From positions 4,836 through 68,835 of the forward strand of contig JBMNTN010000004.1 in assembly GCA_050945755.1 (NCBI GenBank): a stretch of 64,000 nucleotides of DNA, read 5' to 3'. The stretch's first letter is position 1, and each line of letters starts with the position of its first letter. This document shows positions 57,564 to 64,000 of this stretch, piece by piece. Made by a program: the position numbers and the translations under genes. The notes beneath the pieces are model-generated. The model worked only from the letters and a program-made list of their open reading frames with translations, did not search any database and had not been told where the DNA came from. Source of the stretch: JAQVXR01 sp050945755. Its GTDB lineage: Bacteria; Bacillota; Dehalobacteriia; Dehalobacteriales; Dehalobacteriaceae.

Positions 57564-60212
57564 ATGGCAAATAAGAAGTATGTTTACCTGTTTAAAGAAG
57601 GACGGGCGGATATGAGAGACCTCCTGGGGGGAAAGGGTGCCAATCTGGCTGAGATGACTAATATCGGCCTTCCTGTACCACCGGGATTGACCATTACCAC
57701 AGAAGCATGCAATGAGTATTATGCCGTAGGCAGAGAGTTTCCCCCCGGCATGGAAGAACAGCTAAAGGAAATGCTGGCTGAACTTGAAGCCCAGACAGGT
57801 AAAAAATTTGGTGATACGGAAAACCCGCTGCTTGTTTCTGTCCGTTCCGGTGCGAAATTTTCTATGCCCGGAATGATGGACACAATTTTAAACCTTGGCT
57901 TAAATGATATCACTGTCCAGGGGATGGCTAAAGCAACAAATAACGAAAGGTTTGCTTTGGATTGTTATCGACGTTTTATCCAAATGTTTGGAGACGTAGC
58001 TATGGGCGTTCCTCATCATGATTTTGAGGAAATTCTCTTCAAAAGCAAATCGGCACATGATGTCAAGTTTGACCATCAGCTTGATGCGGAAGCTTTAAAG
58101 AAAATTATCGCTGAGTACAAAAAGCTTTACAAGAGGCATACCGGCGAAGAATTTCCCCAGGAACCCTACAAGCAGCTTTTATTAGCGGTAAAAGCTGTGT
58201 TTGGTTCTTGGAACTCGGACCGGGCAATTGTCTACCGGAAACATAATAAGATTCCGGATGACCTGGGTACCGCCGTTAACGTGCAAACAATGGTGTTTGG
58301 AAACATGGGAGATGATTGTGGTACCGGAGTGGCCTTTACGAGAAACCCTTCTACCGGGGAAAAGAAATTATATGGGGAATACCTGATCAATGCCCAAGGT
58401 GAGGACGTAGTGGCGGGGATTCGCACACCTCAGCCTATTGCCAGTTTGGAAAAAGATATGCCTGCAGTTTACCGTCAGTTTGTAGAGATCGGCCGGCTTT
58501 TGGAAAATCATTACCGGGATATGCAGGATATCGAGTTTACCGTGGAAAAAGGAAAGCTCTACATACTCCAGACAAGAAACGGGAAGCGCACTGCCGCTGC
58601 TGCCATTAAAGCTGCGGTGGATATGGTCTCGGAAGGATTGATCAGCAAAGAAGAGGCGATGCTCAGGGTGGATGCCAATCAAATCAACCAAGTACTACAC
58701 CCCACTATCGACCCGACGGCTCAACTGCAAGTAGTTGCCACCGGCCTTCCTGCTTCTCCGGGAGCAGCATCCGGGCAGGTTGTCTTTGATGCCGACGAAG
58801 CCGAAAAAATGGGTAAGGAAGGCAAAAAAGTAATCCTGGTGCGGACGGAAACAACTCCTGATGATATCCACGGTTTGGTGCAGTCCCAAGGTGTTTTGAC
58901 CAGTAGGGGTGGCATGACCAGTCACGCCGCTGTAGTTGCCCGGGGGATGGGCAAACCCGCAGTCTGCGGCTGTGAAGCTTTAAAAATTGACTACCACAAG
59001 GGAATTATTGAGATAGATAATACTGTCGTAAAAGAAGGCGATATTCTTTCAATCGATGGGGCTACCGGCCAAGTAATGCTTGGTGAGGTGCCGACCTTAC
59101 CGCCGGCCTTAGGAGGAGAGTTTGCCCAATTCTTAGCTTGGGCGGATGAAATTCGCACGATGGGGGTAAGGGCGAACGCTGACACACCGGAAGACGCCCA
59201 AAAAGCACGGGAATTTGGAGCAGAAGGTATTGGCCTTACTCGAACAGAGCACATGTTTATGCAGCAGGATCGTTTACCGATCGTGCAGGAAATGATCTTG
59301 GCGGAAACTAAAGAACAGAGGGAGAAAGCGCTCGCGAAGCTTTTGCCTGTGCAGCAAGGTGATTTTTATGGAATTCTTAAAGCGATGGCAGGATTCCCGG
59401 TGTGCATCCGACTTCTTGACCCGCCGCTGCACGAATTCCTTCCTAACCGGGAAGAACTTCTAGTGGAAATCACTAAATTGAAGTGTACCAATGACGTTCC
59501 GGAAGTGATTAAAGAAAAAGAAGAACTCATGAAAAAAGTGGAGGCGCTCCATGAATTCAACCCAATGCTCGGCCACCGGGGCTGCCGTTTGGGAATTACC
59601 TACCCGGATATCTATGCCATGCAGGCCAGGGCTATTTTCCAGGCTACCGCTCAATTAGTGAAGGAAGGGATAAAAGCCATTCCAGAAGTGGAAATTCCCT
59701 TGGTGATTCATGTTAACGAGCTGGCAATCCTTAGAGCAATGATTGTAAAAATCGCGGATGAAGTGATGAAGGAAACAGGTGTTATCTTTGAATATACGGT
59801 GGGCACGATGATTGAAGTGCCCAGAGCTGCCCTGACGGCAGACGAAGTGGCAAGAGAAGCCGACTTTTTCTCCTTTGGAACCAACGACTTGACTCAGACC
59901 ACTTTTGGTTTTTCCCGTGACGATGCTGAGGGCAAATTCCTTCAACACTATGTGGATGGGAAAGTGCTGAAAGAAAATCCGTTTGTTACACTGGACCCGG
60001 TGGGCGTTGGAAAATTAATGGAGTTCGCCGTGAAGCAAGGGCGGTCCACTAAGCCGAACCTGCTAATCGGTATCTGCGGAGAACACGGCGGAGATCCGGA
60101 TTCCATTGAAACATGCTACAAACTAGGATTGAACTTTGTCAGCTGCTCTACCTTCCGCGTCCCGATCGCGAGACTGGCCGCTGCTCAAGCTGCGATACGT
60201 TCTCCTCATTAA
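57564..60212 (+). CDS. ppdK: Pyruvate, phosphate dikinase
   Basis: Interconverts pyruvate, ATP and Pi with PEP, AMP and PPi. 882 residues: N-terminal ATP-grasp (LLGGKGANLAEMTNIGLPVP, RSGAKFSMPGMMDTILNLGL), the phosphohistidine domain GGMTSHAAVVARGMGKPAVCG with the Thr that PpsR modifies and the adjacent catalytic His, and a C-terminal PEP/pyruvate barrel with FGTNDLTQTTFGFSRDDAEG, GICGEHGGDP and the catalytic Cys in FVSCSTFRVPIARLAAAQA. Intact. In an anaerobe it serves PPi-linked glycolysis or gluconeogenesis. Confidence 0.97.
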   Translation: MANKKYVYLFKEGRADMRDLLGGKGANLAEMTNIGLPVPPGLTITTEACNEYYAVGREFPPGMEEQLKEMLAELEAQTGKKFGDTENPLLVSVRSGAKFSMPGMMDTILNLGLNDITVQGMAKATNNERFALDCYRRFIQMFGDVAMGVPHHDFEEILFKSKSAHDVKFDHQLDAEALKKIIAEYKKLYKRHTGEEFPQEPYKQLLLAVKAVFGSWNSDRAIVYRKHNKIPDDLGTAVNVQTMVFGNMGDDCGTGVAFTRNPSTGEKKLYGEYLINAQGEDVVAGIRTPQPIASLEKDMPAVYRQFVEIGRLLENHYRDMQDIEFTVEKGKLYILQTRNGKRTAAAAIKAAVDMVSEGLISKEEAMLRVDANQINQVLHPTIDPTAQLQVVATGLPASPGAASGQVVFDADEAEKMGKEGKKVILVRTETTPDDIHGLVQSQGVLTSRGGMTSHAAVVARGMGKPAVCGCEALKIDYHKGIIEIDNTVVKEGDILSIDGATGQVMLGEVPTLPPALGGEFAQFLAWADEIRTMGVRANADTPEDAQKAREFGAEGIGLTRTEHMFMQQDRLPIVQEMILAETKEQREKALAKLLPVQQGDFYGILKAMAGFPVCIRLLDPPLHEFLPNREELLVEITKLKCTNDVPEVIKEKEELMKKVEALHEFNPMLGHRGCRLGITYPDIYAMQARAIFQATAQLVKEGIKAIPEVEIPLVIHVNELAILRAMIVKIADEVMKETGVIFEYTVGTMIEVPRAALTADEVAREADFFSFGTNDLTQTTFGFSRDDAEGKFLQHYVDGKVLKENPFVTLDPVGVGKLMEFAVKQGRSTKPNLLIGICGEHGGDPDSIETCYKLGLNFVSCSTFRVPIARLAAAQAAIRSPH

Positions 60213-60382
60213 TTGATTGACAACGTCCTTCAATTTAATTAGAGACATATACACAAAAACCTAGACGTATAACCAAATCGATTGCTCCCTACAGCGCCGG
60301 TATAAGATAGCAGGGTGTGATGTAATTCAGGACGCAGTCAGACACAAAGACTAATCGAAATAGTCATTAACTAATATAAAAT

Positions 60383-60423
60383 AGGGTATTGCAACTTAAT
60401 TTTAAAGTGCAGTGCCCTTTTTT
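60383..60423 (+). terminator. Probable terminator
   Basis: Imperfect stem AGGGTATTGCA / TGCAGTGCCCT with an inner CTT/AAG pairing and a TTTTTT tail. It could end the ppdK transcript. Confidence 0.6.
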
Positions 60424-60484
60424 GCTTGGTTGAAGGACCTTTTCCTTCTACGTTACAAGATACAATGGCAAGAATTTATTCAGA

Positions 60485-60586
60485 GTGACGTACAGAGTCC
60501 TGGTTATCTGGGCTGTCATTGCTGTTATACTCGGGATTATGTTTATCATCGGAAGCGCCAATATGTCCAGGACACAAGGGTCTTGA
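60485..60586 (+). CDS. Possible 33-residue single-helix membrane peptide
   Basis: GTG start, no clear SD; the product is one hydrophobic helix (YRVLVIWAVIAVILGIMFII) with a short polar tail. It may be a remnant or chance. Confidence 0.2.
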   Translation: MTYRVLVIWAVIAVILGIMFIIGSANMSRTQGS

Positions 60587-60617
60587 ACCATAAGAAACAA
60601 ATAATTCTAAACACAGG

Positions 60618-60665
60618 TTGACATTTGTATACCATAATAGTATTATTAGGTAGACAGATGTCAAC
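60618..60665 (+). promoter_or_regulatory. Promoter with BlaI-type operators
   Basis: TTGACA (60618-60623), 17-bp spacer, TATTAT (60641-60646). Two similar half-palindromic boxes overlap it: GACATTTGT at 60620 and GACAGATGTC at 60653-60662. This is the arrangement of BlaI/MecI operators (TACA-N2-TGTA-like) and suggests autorepression. Confidence 0.7.
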
Positions 60666-60688
60666 TTCTATTAATAGGAGGATTAAAT

Positions 60689-61069
60689 ATGAAACGAATC
60701 AATTTATCTGACGGTGAGTGGAATATCATGAATGTTCTATGGGAAACTGCTCCCCAGACCATTACCCAGCTTACGGCTGCGCTGAAGGAATCCACAGGTT
60801 GGAGCAAGCATACTATTATTACCATGCTTGGCCGTATGGAATCCAAGGGGGCGGTAAGATATGAGAAAGGGGCTAAGGCAAAGCAATATTATCCGGCAGT
60901 AGAGCGTGCCGAAACGGCATTGGAAGAAACCGAAAGCTTTCTCGACAAAGTCTATTCCGGAAGCTTGGGCCTGATGGTTAACACAATGGTTGAGAAAAAC
61001 AGCTTATCAAAGGAAGAAATCGAAGAGTTATATGCCATATTAAAAAGGGCAGAGGAGGAAGAGAAATGA
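60689..61069 (+). CDS. blaI: BlaI/MecI family transcriptional repressor
   Basis: 126-residue winged-helix repressor: LSDGEWNIMNVLWETAPQTI, WSKHTIITMLGRMESKGAVR (recognition helix), then the C-terminal dimerisation helix with the protease-sensitive region. ATG after AGGAGG. It overlaps the sensor gene by 4 nt. No beta-lactamase gene is nearby, so the regulated genes may be these two or others elsewhere. Confidence 0.9.
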   Translation: MKRINLSDGEWNIMNVLWETAPQTITQLTAALKESTGWSKHTIITMLGRMESKGAVRYEKGAKAKQYYPAVERAETALEETESFLDKVYSGSLGLMVNTMVEKNSLSKEEIEELYAILKRAEEEEK

Positions 61070-63234
61070 TTGATACAATTATATCTTCATCTGCGCTGAT
61101 TCTGATCATACTTGCCGTAAGGTTTGTGTTTAAGGGAAAAATCAATCCCATGGTGCAGTATGGACTCTGGAGTCTTGTGGTACTTAGGCTTGCGGCCTTT
61201 GGCTTGTTTGACCTTCACCAGGTAGAAAGTGCATTCAGTGTAATGAACGCAGTAAGCAGTGCTGAAGCAACAATTCGCGGAGCTTCGGATGTCGAGCAGG
61301 TCCTTGCAGGTCATGCAGAGGCGGAAGCAATTGATAATGCCGTACTGATTATGAATAATGTGCAAACTGGTGTCATGACCAGTGGTGAGGGAATTTCCGC
61401 TGCAGCAGCCATAGACTGGCAGCTTTTGATGATGATTGTCTGGGCAGTAGGGGCCTTTGCTTTAGCGTTATGGCTCATTCATGTGAACCGCAAGTTTGGT
61501 AAGAAGATCTTTAATAACAGAATGTTTCTAATGACCGTTAGAGCAGATGAAAACGGGCTTGTTCATCGAGGGGCCGATATTAAAACAACAAAATTGCTGT
61601 CAGTATATGTGGTAGAAGGTCTTGATTCCCCATGTCTCATGGGTTACAAGGGGGAAGCGGCCATATATGTACCTTCTGAGGTAGCTGCAGATCAGGAAAA
61701 GCTTCGTTTTGCCATTGCTCATGAGCTATGTCATTATAAGCACCATGATTTGATCTGGGCAATTGTCAGAGGCGGACTGTTGGCATTTTACTGGTTCAAT
61801 CCCTTGGTATGGGTAGCTGCAATTATGTCCAAACGTGATTGCGAGTTGGCCTGCGATTACGGTGTACTTAAGGAAATAGGAAAGGAAGACCGGTTGGCCT
61901 ATGGAAGAACCTTAGTGGATCTAATAAGTCAGACTGGTCATAGGAGCGATGTTTTACAAATGGCAACCACCATGTATGGTAGTACAAATGGGGTAAAGGA
62001 GAGGATCACCATGATTGCAAAGAATAAGAAAATGAAGACTACGACCTTGATTGCCGTGCTGTTGATTGCAATATTTGCTGTCGGTTGTACCTTTACCGCA
62101 GCGCCAAACAATGTAGAGGGCTTGAGTAATGACGACAAAAATGAGATCGAGGCTTTCGCCATTAAATGGGCGGATGCGTATTCAGATAGAGATGCGGAGA
62201 CCATTTACGGTTTGTGCGAAAATAAGGAACTGTATTTAACAATTGGCGGCGTATCGGAAAATGGAGAGTATTGGATGGGTATGTCCAGCCCATGGCCTTG
62301 GAATAAAGATTATGTCATAGATATAGTGGATTCTTCTCATATTGATATATATTACTATTTTAGAACATCAAGCCCAACGGTTTATACACTTAAAGAAACT
62401 GTTATAATTAAGGAAATAAACGGCGAATATAAGGCAATAGAGGAGAGTTGGAAGAGTTTTGATAAGATTGAATCTAAGGCTGATTTTAATGAAGCATATA
62501 AGTATGGATTTCCTGATTTCTCAGAGTTTGCTGCTGCCTATCAATCTCAAGCAGATGATGTAAAGTATAATAAAGGCAGGAAAACAATCCTTGAAAATCC
62601 TGTATCGGCAGCAATAGATCAACTAAATCTTGTGGGAGCCAAGGTCTCGGCTACTTACGAAGACCGAACCACAGACCCCGCAATATTTGGAGTTAAATTT
62701 AAATGGGATGACGGCGAAGTAGAAGTCAAATTGATCCAGCCAATGTTAACCGACGAGAACGGAGCCAAAAGACAGGCATCAATCTGGATCGTAGTTAACG
62801 AAGATCCTACAGATAACAATGCTATAAATAACGGTACTACAACCAGTGATCCGCAACACATCGAAAAAATAAGTGCTTATATGGAAGAAGAATGTAGAAA
62901 GGTTTTTTCTCCATACTATGAGCTATTGGATTTTCAAATATCAGATTATCAGGAAGAAGTTATAAATGGGAATGTTGAAGCTACATTTTTCTATAAGATA
63001 ATAAGTAAAAATTATGATAAAGACCCAGACACAGTAGGATATATTAAAGAGGCGAAGGAAAGTGGAAATAAAAATTATCAGCAAATGTATGATGAATATT
63101 TACAACCAAGGGAAATGAATTTTCATTTAAAAGTTGTGATAGATAAAAATGATTTAATAATTGTATACTCCAATATTTCCCCTAAAGGAATTGAATGGGA
63201 GGAAACGAAAATGTCTGATTTTATTTTGAAATAG
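61066..63234 (+). CDS. BlaR1-like M56 family sensor metalloprotease with atypical C-terminus
   Basis: 722 residues. Membrane helices at the N-terminus, the zinc protease motif HELCH at 219-223 with a downstream Glu in RDCELACD (about 260), and a further membrane segment (TLIAVLLIAIFAVGC, ending at Cys341). The extracytoplasmic part (about 345-722) is not a penicillin-binding domain: no SxxK/SxN pattern is seen. It starts with an NTF2/SnoaL-like region (NEIEAFAIKWADAYSDRDAE) and continues with two segments I cannot classify. It probably senses a signal other than beta-lactam and inactivates the adjacent BlaI by cleavage. Confidence 0.82.
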   Translation: MIDTIISSSALILIILAVRFVFKGKINPMVQYGLWSLVVLRLAAFGLFDLHQVESAFSVMNAVSSAEATIRGASDVEQVLAGHAEAEAIDNAVLIMNNVQTGVMTSGEGISAAAAIDWQLLMMIVWAVGAFALALWLIHVNRKFGKKIFNNRMFLMTVRADENGLVHRGADIKTTKLLSVYVVEGLDSPCLMGYKGEAAIYVPSEVAADQEKLRFAIAHELCHYKHHDLIWAIVRGGLLAFYWFNPLVWVAAIMSKRDCELACDYGVLKEIGKEDRLAYGRTLVDLISQTGHRSDVLQMATTMYGSTNGVKERITMIAKNKKMKTTTLIAVLLIAIFAVGCTFTAAPNNVEGLSNDDKNEIEAFAIKWADAYSDRDAETIYGLCENKELYLTIGGVSENGEYWMGMSSPWPWNKDYVIDIVDSSHIDIYYYFRTSSPTVYTLKETVIIKEINGEYKAIEESWKSFDKIESKADFNEAYKYGFPDFSEFAAAYQSQADDVKYNKGRKTILENPVSAAIDQLNLVGAKVSATYEDRTTDPAIFGVKFKWDDGEVEVKLIQPMLTDENGAKRQASIWIVVNEDPTDNNAINNGTTTSDPQHIEKISAYMEEECRKVFSPYYELLDFQISDYQEEVINGNVEATFFYKIISKNYDKDPDTVGYIKEAKESGNKNYQQMYDEYLQPREMNFHLKVVIDKNDLIIVYSNISPKGIEWEETKMSDFILK

Positions 63235-63590
63235 CTTTTGAAGGAATAAAAGTTTATTTATATACGAGGTATATTGCTGTGAAAAAACGGCGATTGTACT
63301 ATTTTGATAGCTGCTGCCCAGGCAGCCCTCCAGTAAGGCAAATTAAAATCACAAGGGTATCGCGCCTCATAGGTGTGATACCCTGTTTTTATATCGCTTC
63401 TTTTAATATTACAATTCGATATTTTTATTTTAAATAAAGGCGAGTATTTAAAAATTGGAGTGTTTTTTACCCTCTGATACAATAAAATAAAAAAAGCATG
63501 AGTAAATTAAGCTTAGTCGTTTGCATGGAAAAGACATGTTATAATTTGATAGCTAGTAGAAAAATATGTTAATTGCGTATTTCGGCTGCA
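63235..63590 (+). other. Intergenic region between the sensor gene and the IS end
   Basis: No gene seen. It holds a hairpin GCTGCC/GGCAGC (63311-63326) and one terminator (listed separately); the remainder is AT-rich. Confidence 0.6.
63355..63390 (+). terminator. Terminator after the blaR-like gene
   Basis: GGGTATC / GATACCC stem followed by TGTTTTT. Confidence 0.8.
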
Positions 63591-63690
63591 TCCGGACACC
63601 CATTCCGGAAACATCCGGACAGCGTAACGGCCATATTCGGACACTGATTTCGGAAATATCCGGACAGTAATTTCAGCATATCCGGACACC
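63591..63690 (+). mobile_element. IS21-family left end with repeated transposase-binding boxes
   Basis: Five copies of TCCGGACA (one TTCGGACA) start at 63591, 63614, 63637, 63659 and 63681, with a period of 22-23 bp (two helical turns). Multiple terminal repeats of this sort are typical of IS21-family ends. The precise tip and target duplication cannot be fixed because the right end is outside the window. Confidence 0.75.
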
Positions 63691-63716
63691 TTGTCGAGTT
63701 AATAAAAAAACTGGTA

Positions 63717-63741
63717 CCCTTTAATCAGACCGATTAAAGGG
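63717..63741 (+). promoter_or_regulatory. Hairpin covering the istA ribosome site
   Basis: CCCTTTAATC / GATTAAAGGG, perfect 10 bp with loop AGACC; the right arm runs into the GGGGG that serves as SD for istA. Confidence 0.65.
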
Positions 63742-63750
63742 GGCCAAAAG

Positions 63751-64000
63751 ATGAGGAGACTGGATATGCTGAAAGCAAGAGAAATTCTACGACTAAAACA
63801 TGAATTAGGACTATCCTTAAGGGAGATTGCAAAATCCTGCAATTGTGGCAAAACCACCGTATCAGAAGTGCTAGAACGTGCGAAAAAGGCTGAGATATCC
63901 TGGCCGGTAGATCTTAGTGACAAACAATTGATGTCTTTGCTCTATCCACCTGTAGAAAATAAAAATACAATACCTGAACCAGATATGGAATATGTCTTCT
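63751..64000 (+). CDS. istA: IS21-family transposase IstA, 5' part
   Basis: 83 codons to the window edge, no stop. An N-terminal helix-turn-helix (LKHELGLSLREIAKSCNCGK, TTVSEVLERAKKAEISWPVD, LSDKQLMSLLYP) is typical of IstA; the DDE catalytic domain and IstB helper must lie beyond base 64000. ATG about ten bases after GGGGGCC. The perfect hairpin before it would limit translation from read-through transcripts. Confidence 0.9.
   Translation, partial: MRRLDMLKAREILRLKHELGLSLREIAKSCNCGKTTVSEVLERAKKAEISWPVDLSDKQLMSLLYPPVENKNTIPEPDMEYVF

Larger units (their letters stand above)
60213..60617 (+). other. Intergenic region after ppdK
   Basis: Contains one probable terminator (60383-60423: AGGGTATTGCA / TGCAGTGCCCT then TTTTTT) and a short open frame noted separately. 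No RNA gene recognised. Confidence 0.6.

Noticed and set aside
1..64000. CRISPR arrays, tRNA or rRNA genes
   Set aside because: No regularly spaced long repeats other than the 22-23-bp IS boxes, and no tRNA or rRNA signatures were recognised on either strand by reading.

Overview
The window is one stretch of a low-to-moderate GC Firmicutes chromosome. I infer an anaerobic, spore-forming clostridium of the Peptococcaceae/Desulfitobacteriia type. The reasons are the housekeeping order hrcA-grpE-dnaK-dnaJ-prmA-rsmE-mtaB-(HIT)-rpsU-nfeD-floA ... yqfC-yqfD-phoH-pgpH-ybeY-dgkA-cdd-era-recO-glyQS-CBS regulator-ppsR-ppdK, the sporulation genes yqfC/yqfD, a glycine T-box, frequent TTG/GTG starts with strong Shine-Dalgarno sequences, and an archaeal-type (group III) chaperonin inside the HrcA/CIRCE heat-shock operon. 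I cannot name the species. No rRNA, tRNA or CRISPR array was seen.

Layout. 1-15.7 kb: 3' end of lepA, hemW, the heat-shock operon (perfect CIRCE, hrcA, group III chaperonin, grpE, dnaK, dnaJ), then prmA, rsmE, mtaB, a HIT protein, rpsU (58 codons), nfeD, floA and a small membrane-anchored protein. 15.8-35.6 kb: a large ethanolamine-type bacterial microcompartment (BMC) locus. It has a EutW/EutV sensor kinase and ANTAR antiterminator, two different ethanolamine ammonia-lyases (eutBC1 and eutBC2), reactivase eutA, adenosyltransferase eutT, chaperone eutJ, eutP, eutQ, shell proteins of every class (hexamers, EutS types, EutL, a PduT-type Fe-S trimer, EutN pentamer), the PduS flavin/Fe-S reductase, aldehyde dehydrogenase eutE and phosphotransacylase pduL. 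35.8-42.6 kb: a CdaR-type regulator with an opine-dehydrogenase-family enzyme, an Asp/Glu-racemase-family enzyme and a three-gene TRAP transporter, closed by a truncated second copy of the regulator's 3' end. 42.7-60.2 kb: return to the conserved yqf/era/recO/glyQS/ppdK backbone. 60.2-64 kb: a BlaI/BlaR1-type regulator pair with an unusual sensor domain, then the left end of an IS21-family element running off the window.

How the genes work together. The BMC locus should deaminate ethanolamine with adenosylcobalamin (EutBC; EutT makes and EutA re-supplies the cofactor), convert acetaldehyde to acetyl-CoA inside the shell (EutE) and release acetyl-phosphate (PduL). No alcohol dehydrogenase, ethanolamine permease or acetate kinase lies in the window. 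PduS and the PduT-type shell protein offer an alternative route for reducing equivalents. The neighbouring module looks built to import an anionic amino-acid derivative through TRAP, oxidise it by a C-N dehydrogenase and process the product with a racemase-type enzyme.

Most notable: the roughly 27-kb accessory block (BMC plus TRAP module) sits inside the normally contiguous floA-yqfC cluster. It carries clear rearrangement scars: a chimeric duplicate built from two separated pieces of the same operon at 20.52-21.45 kb, and a direct repeat of the regulator's end at 36.87 and 42.39 kb. A 640-bp non-coding stretch at 21.46-22.10 kb holds strong hairpins and a textbook sigma-54 promoter.
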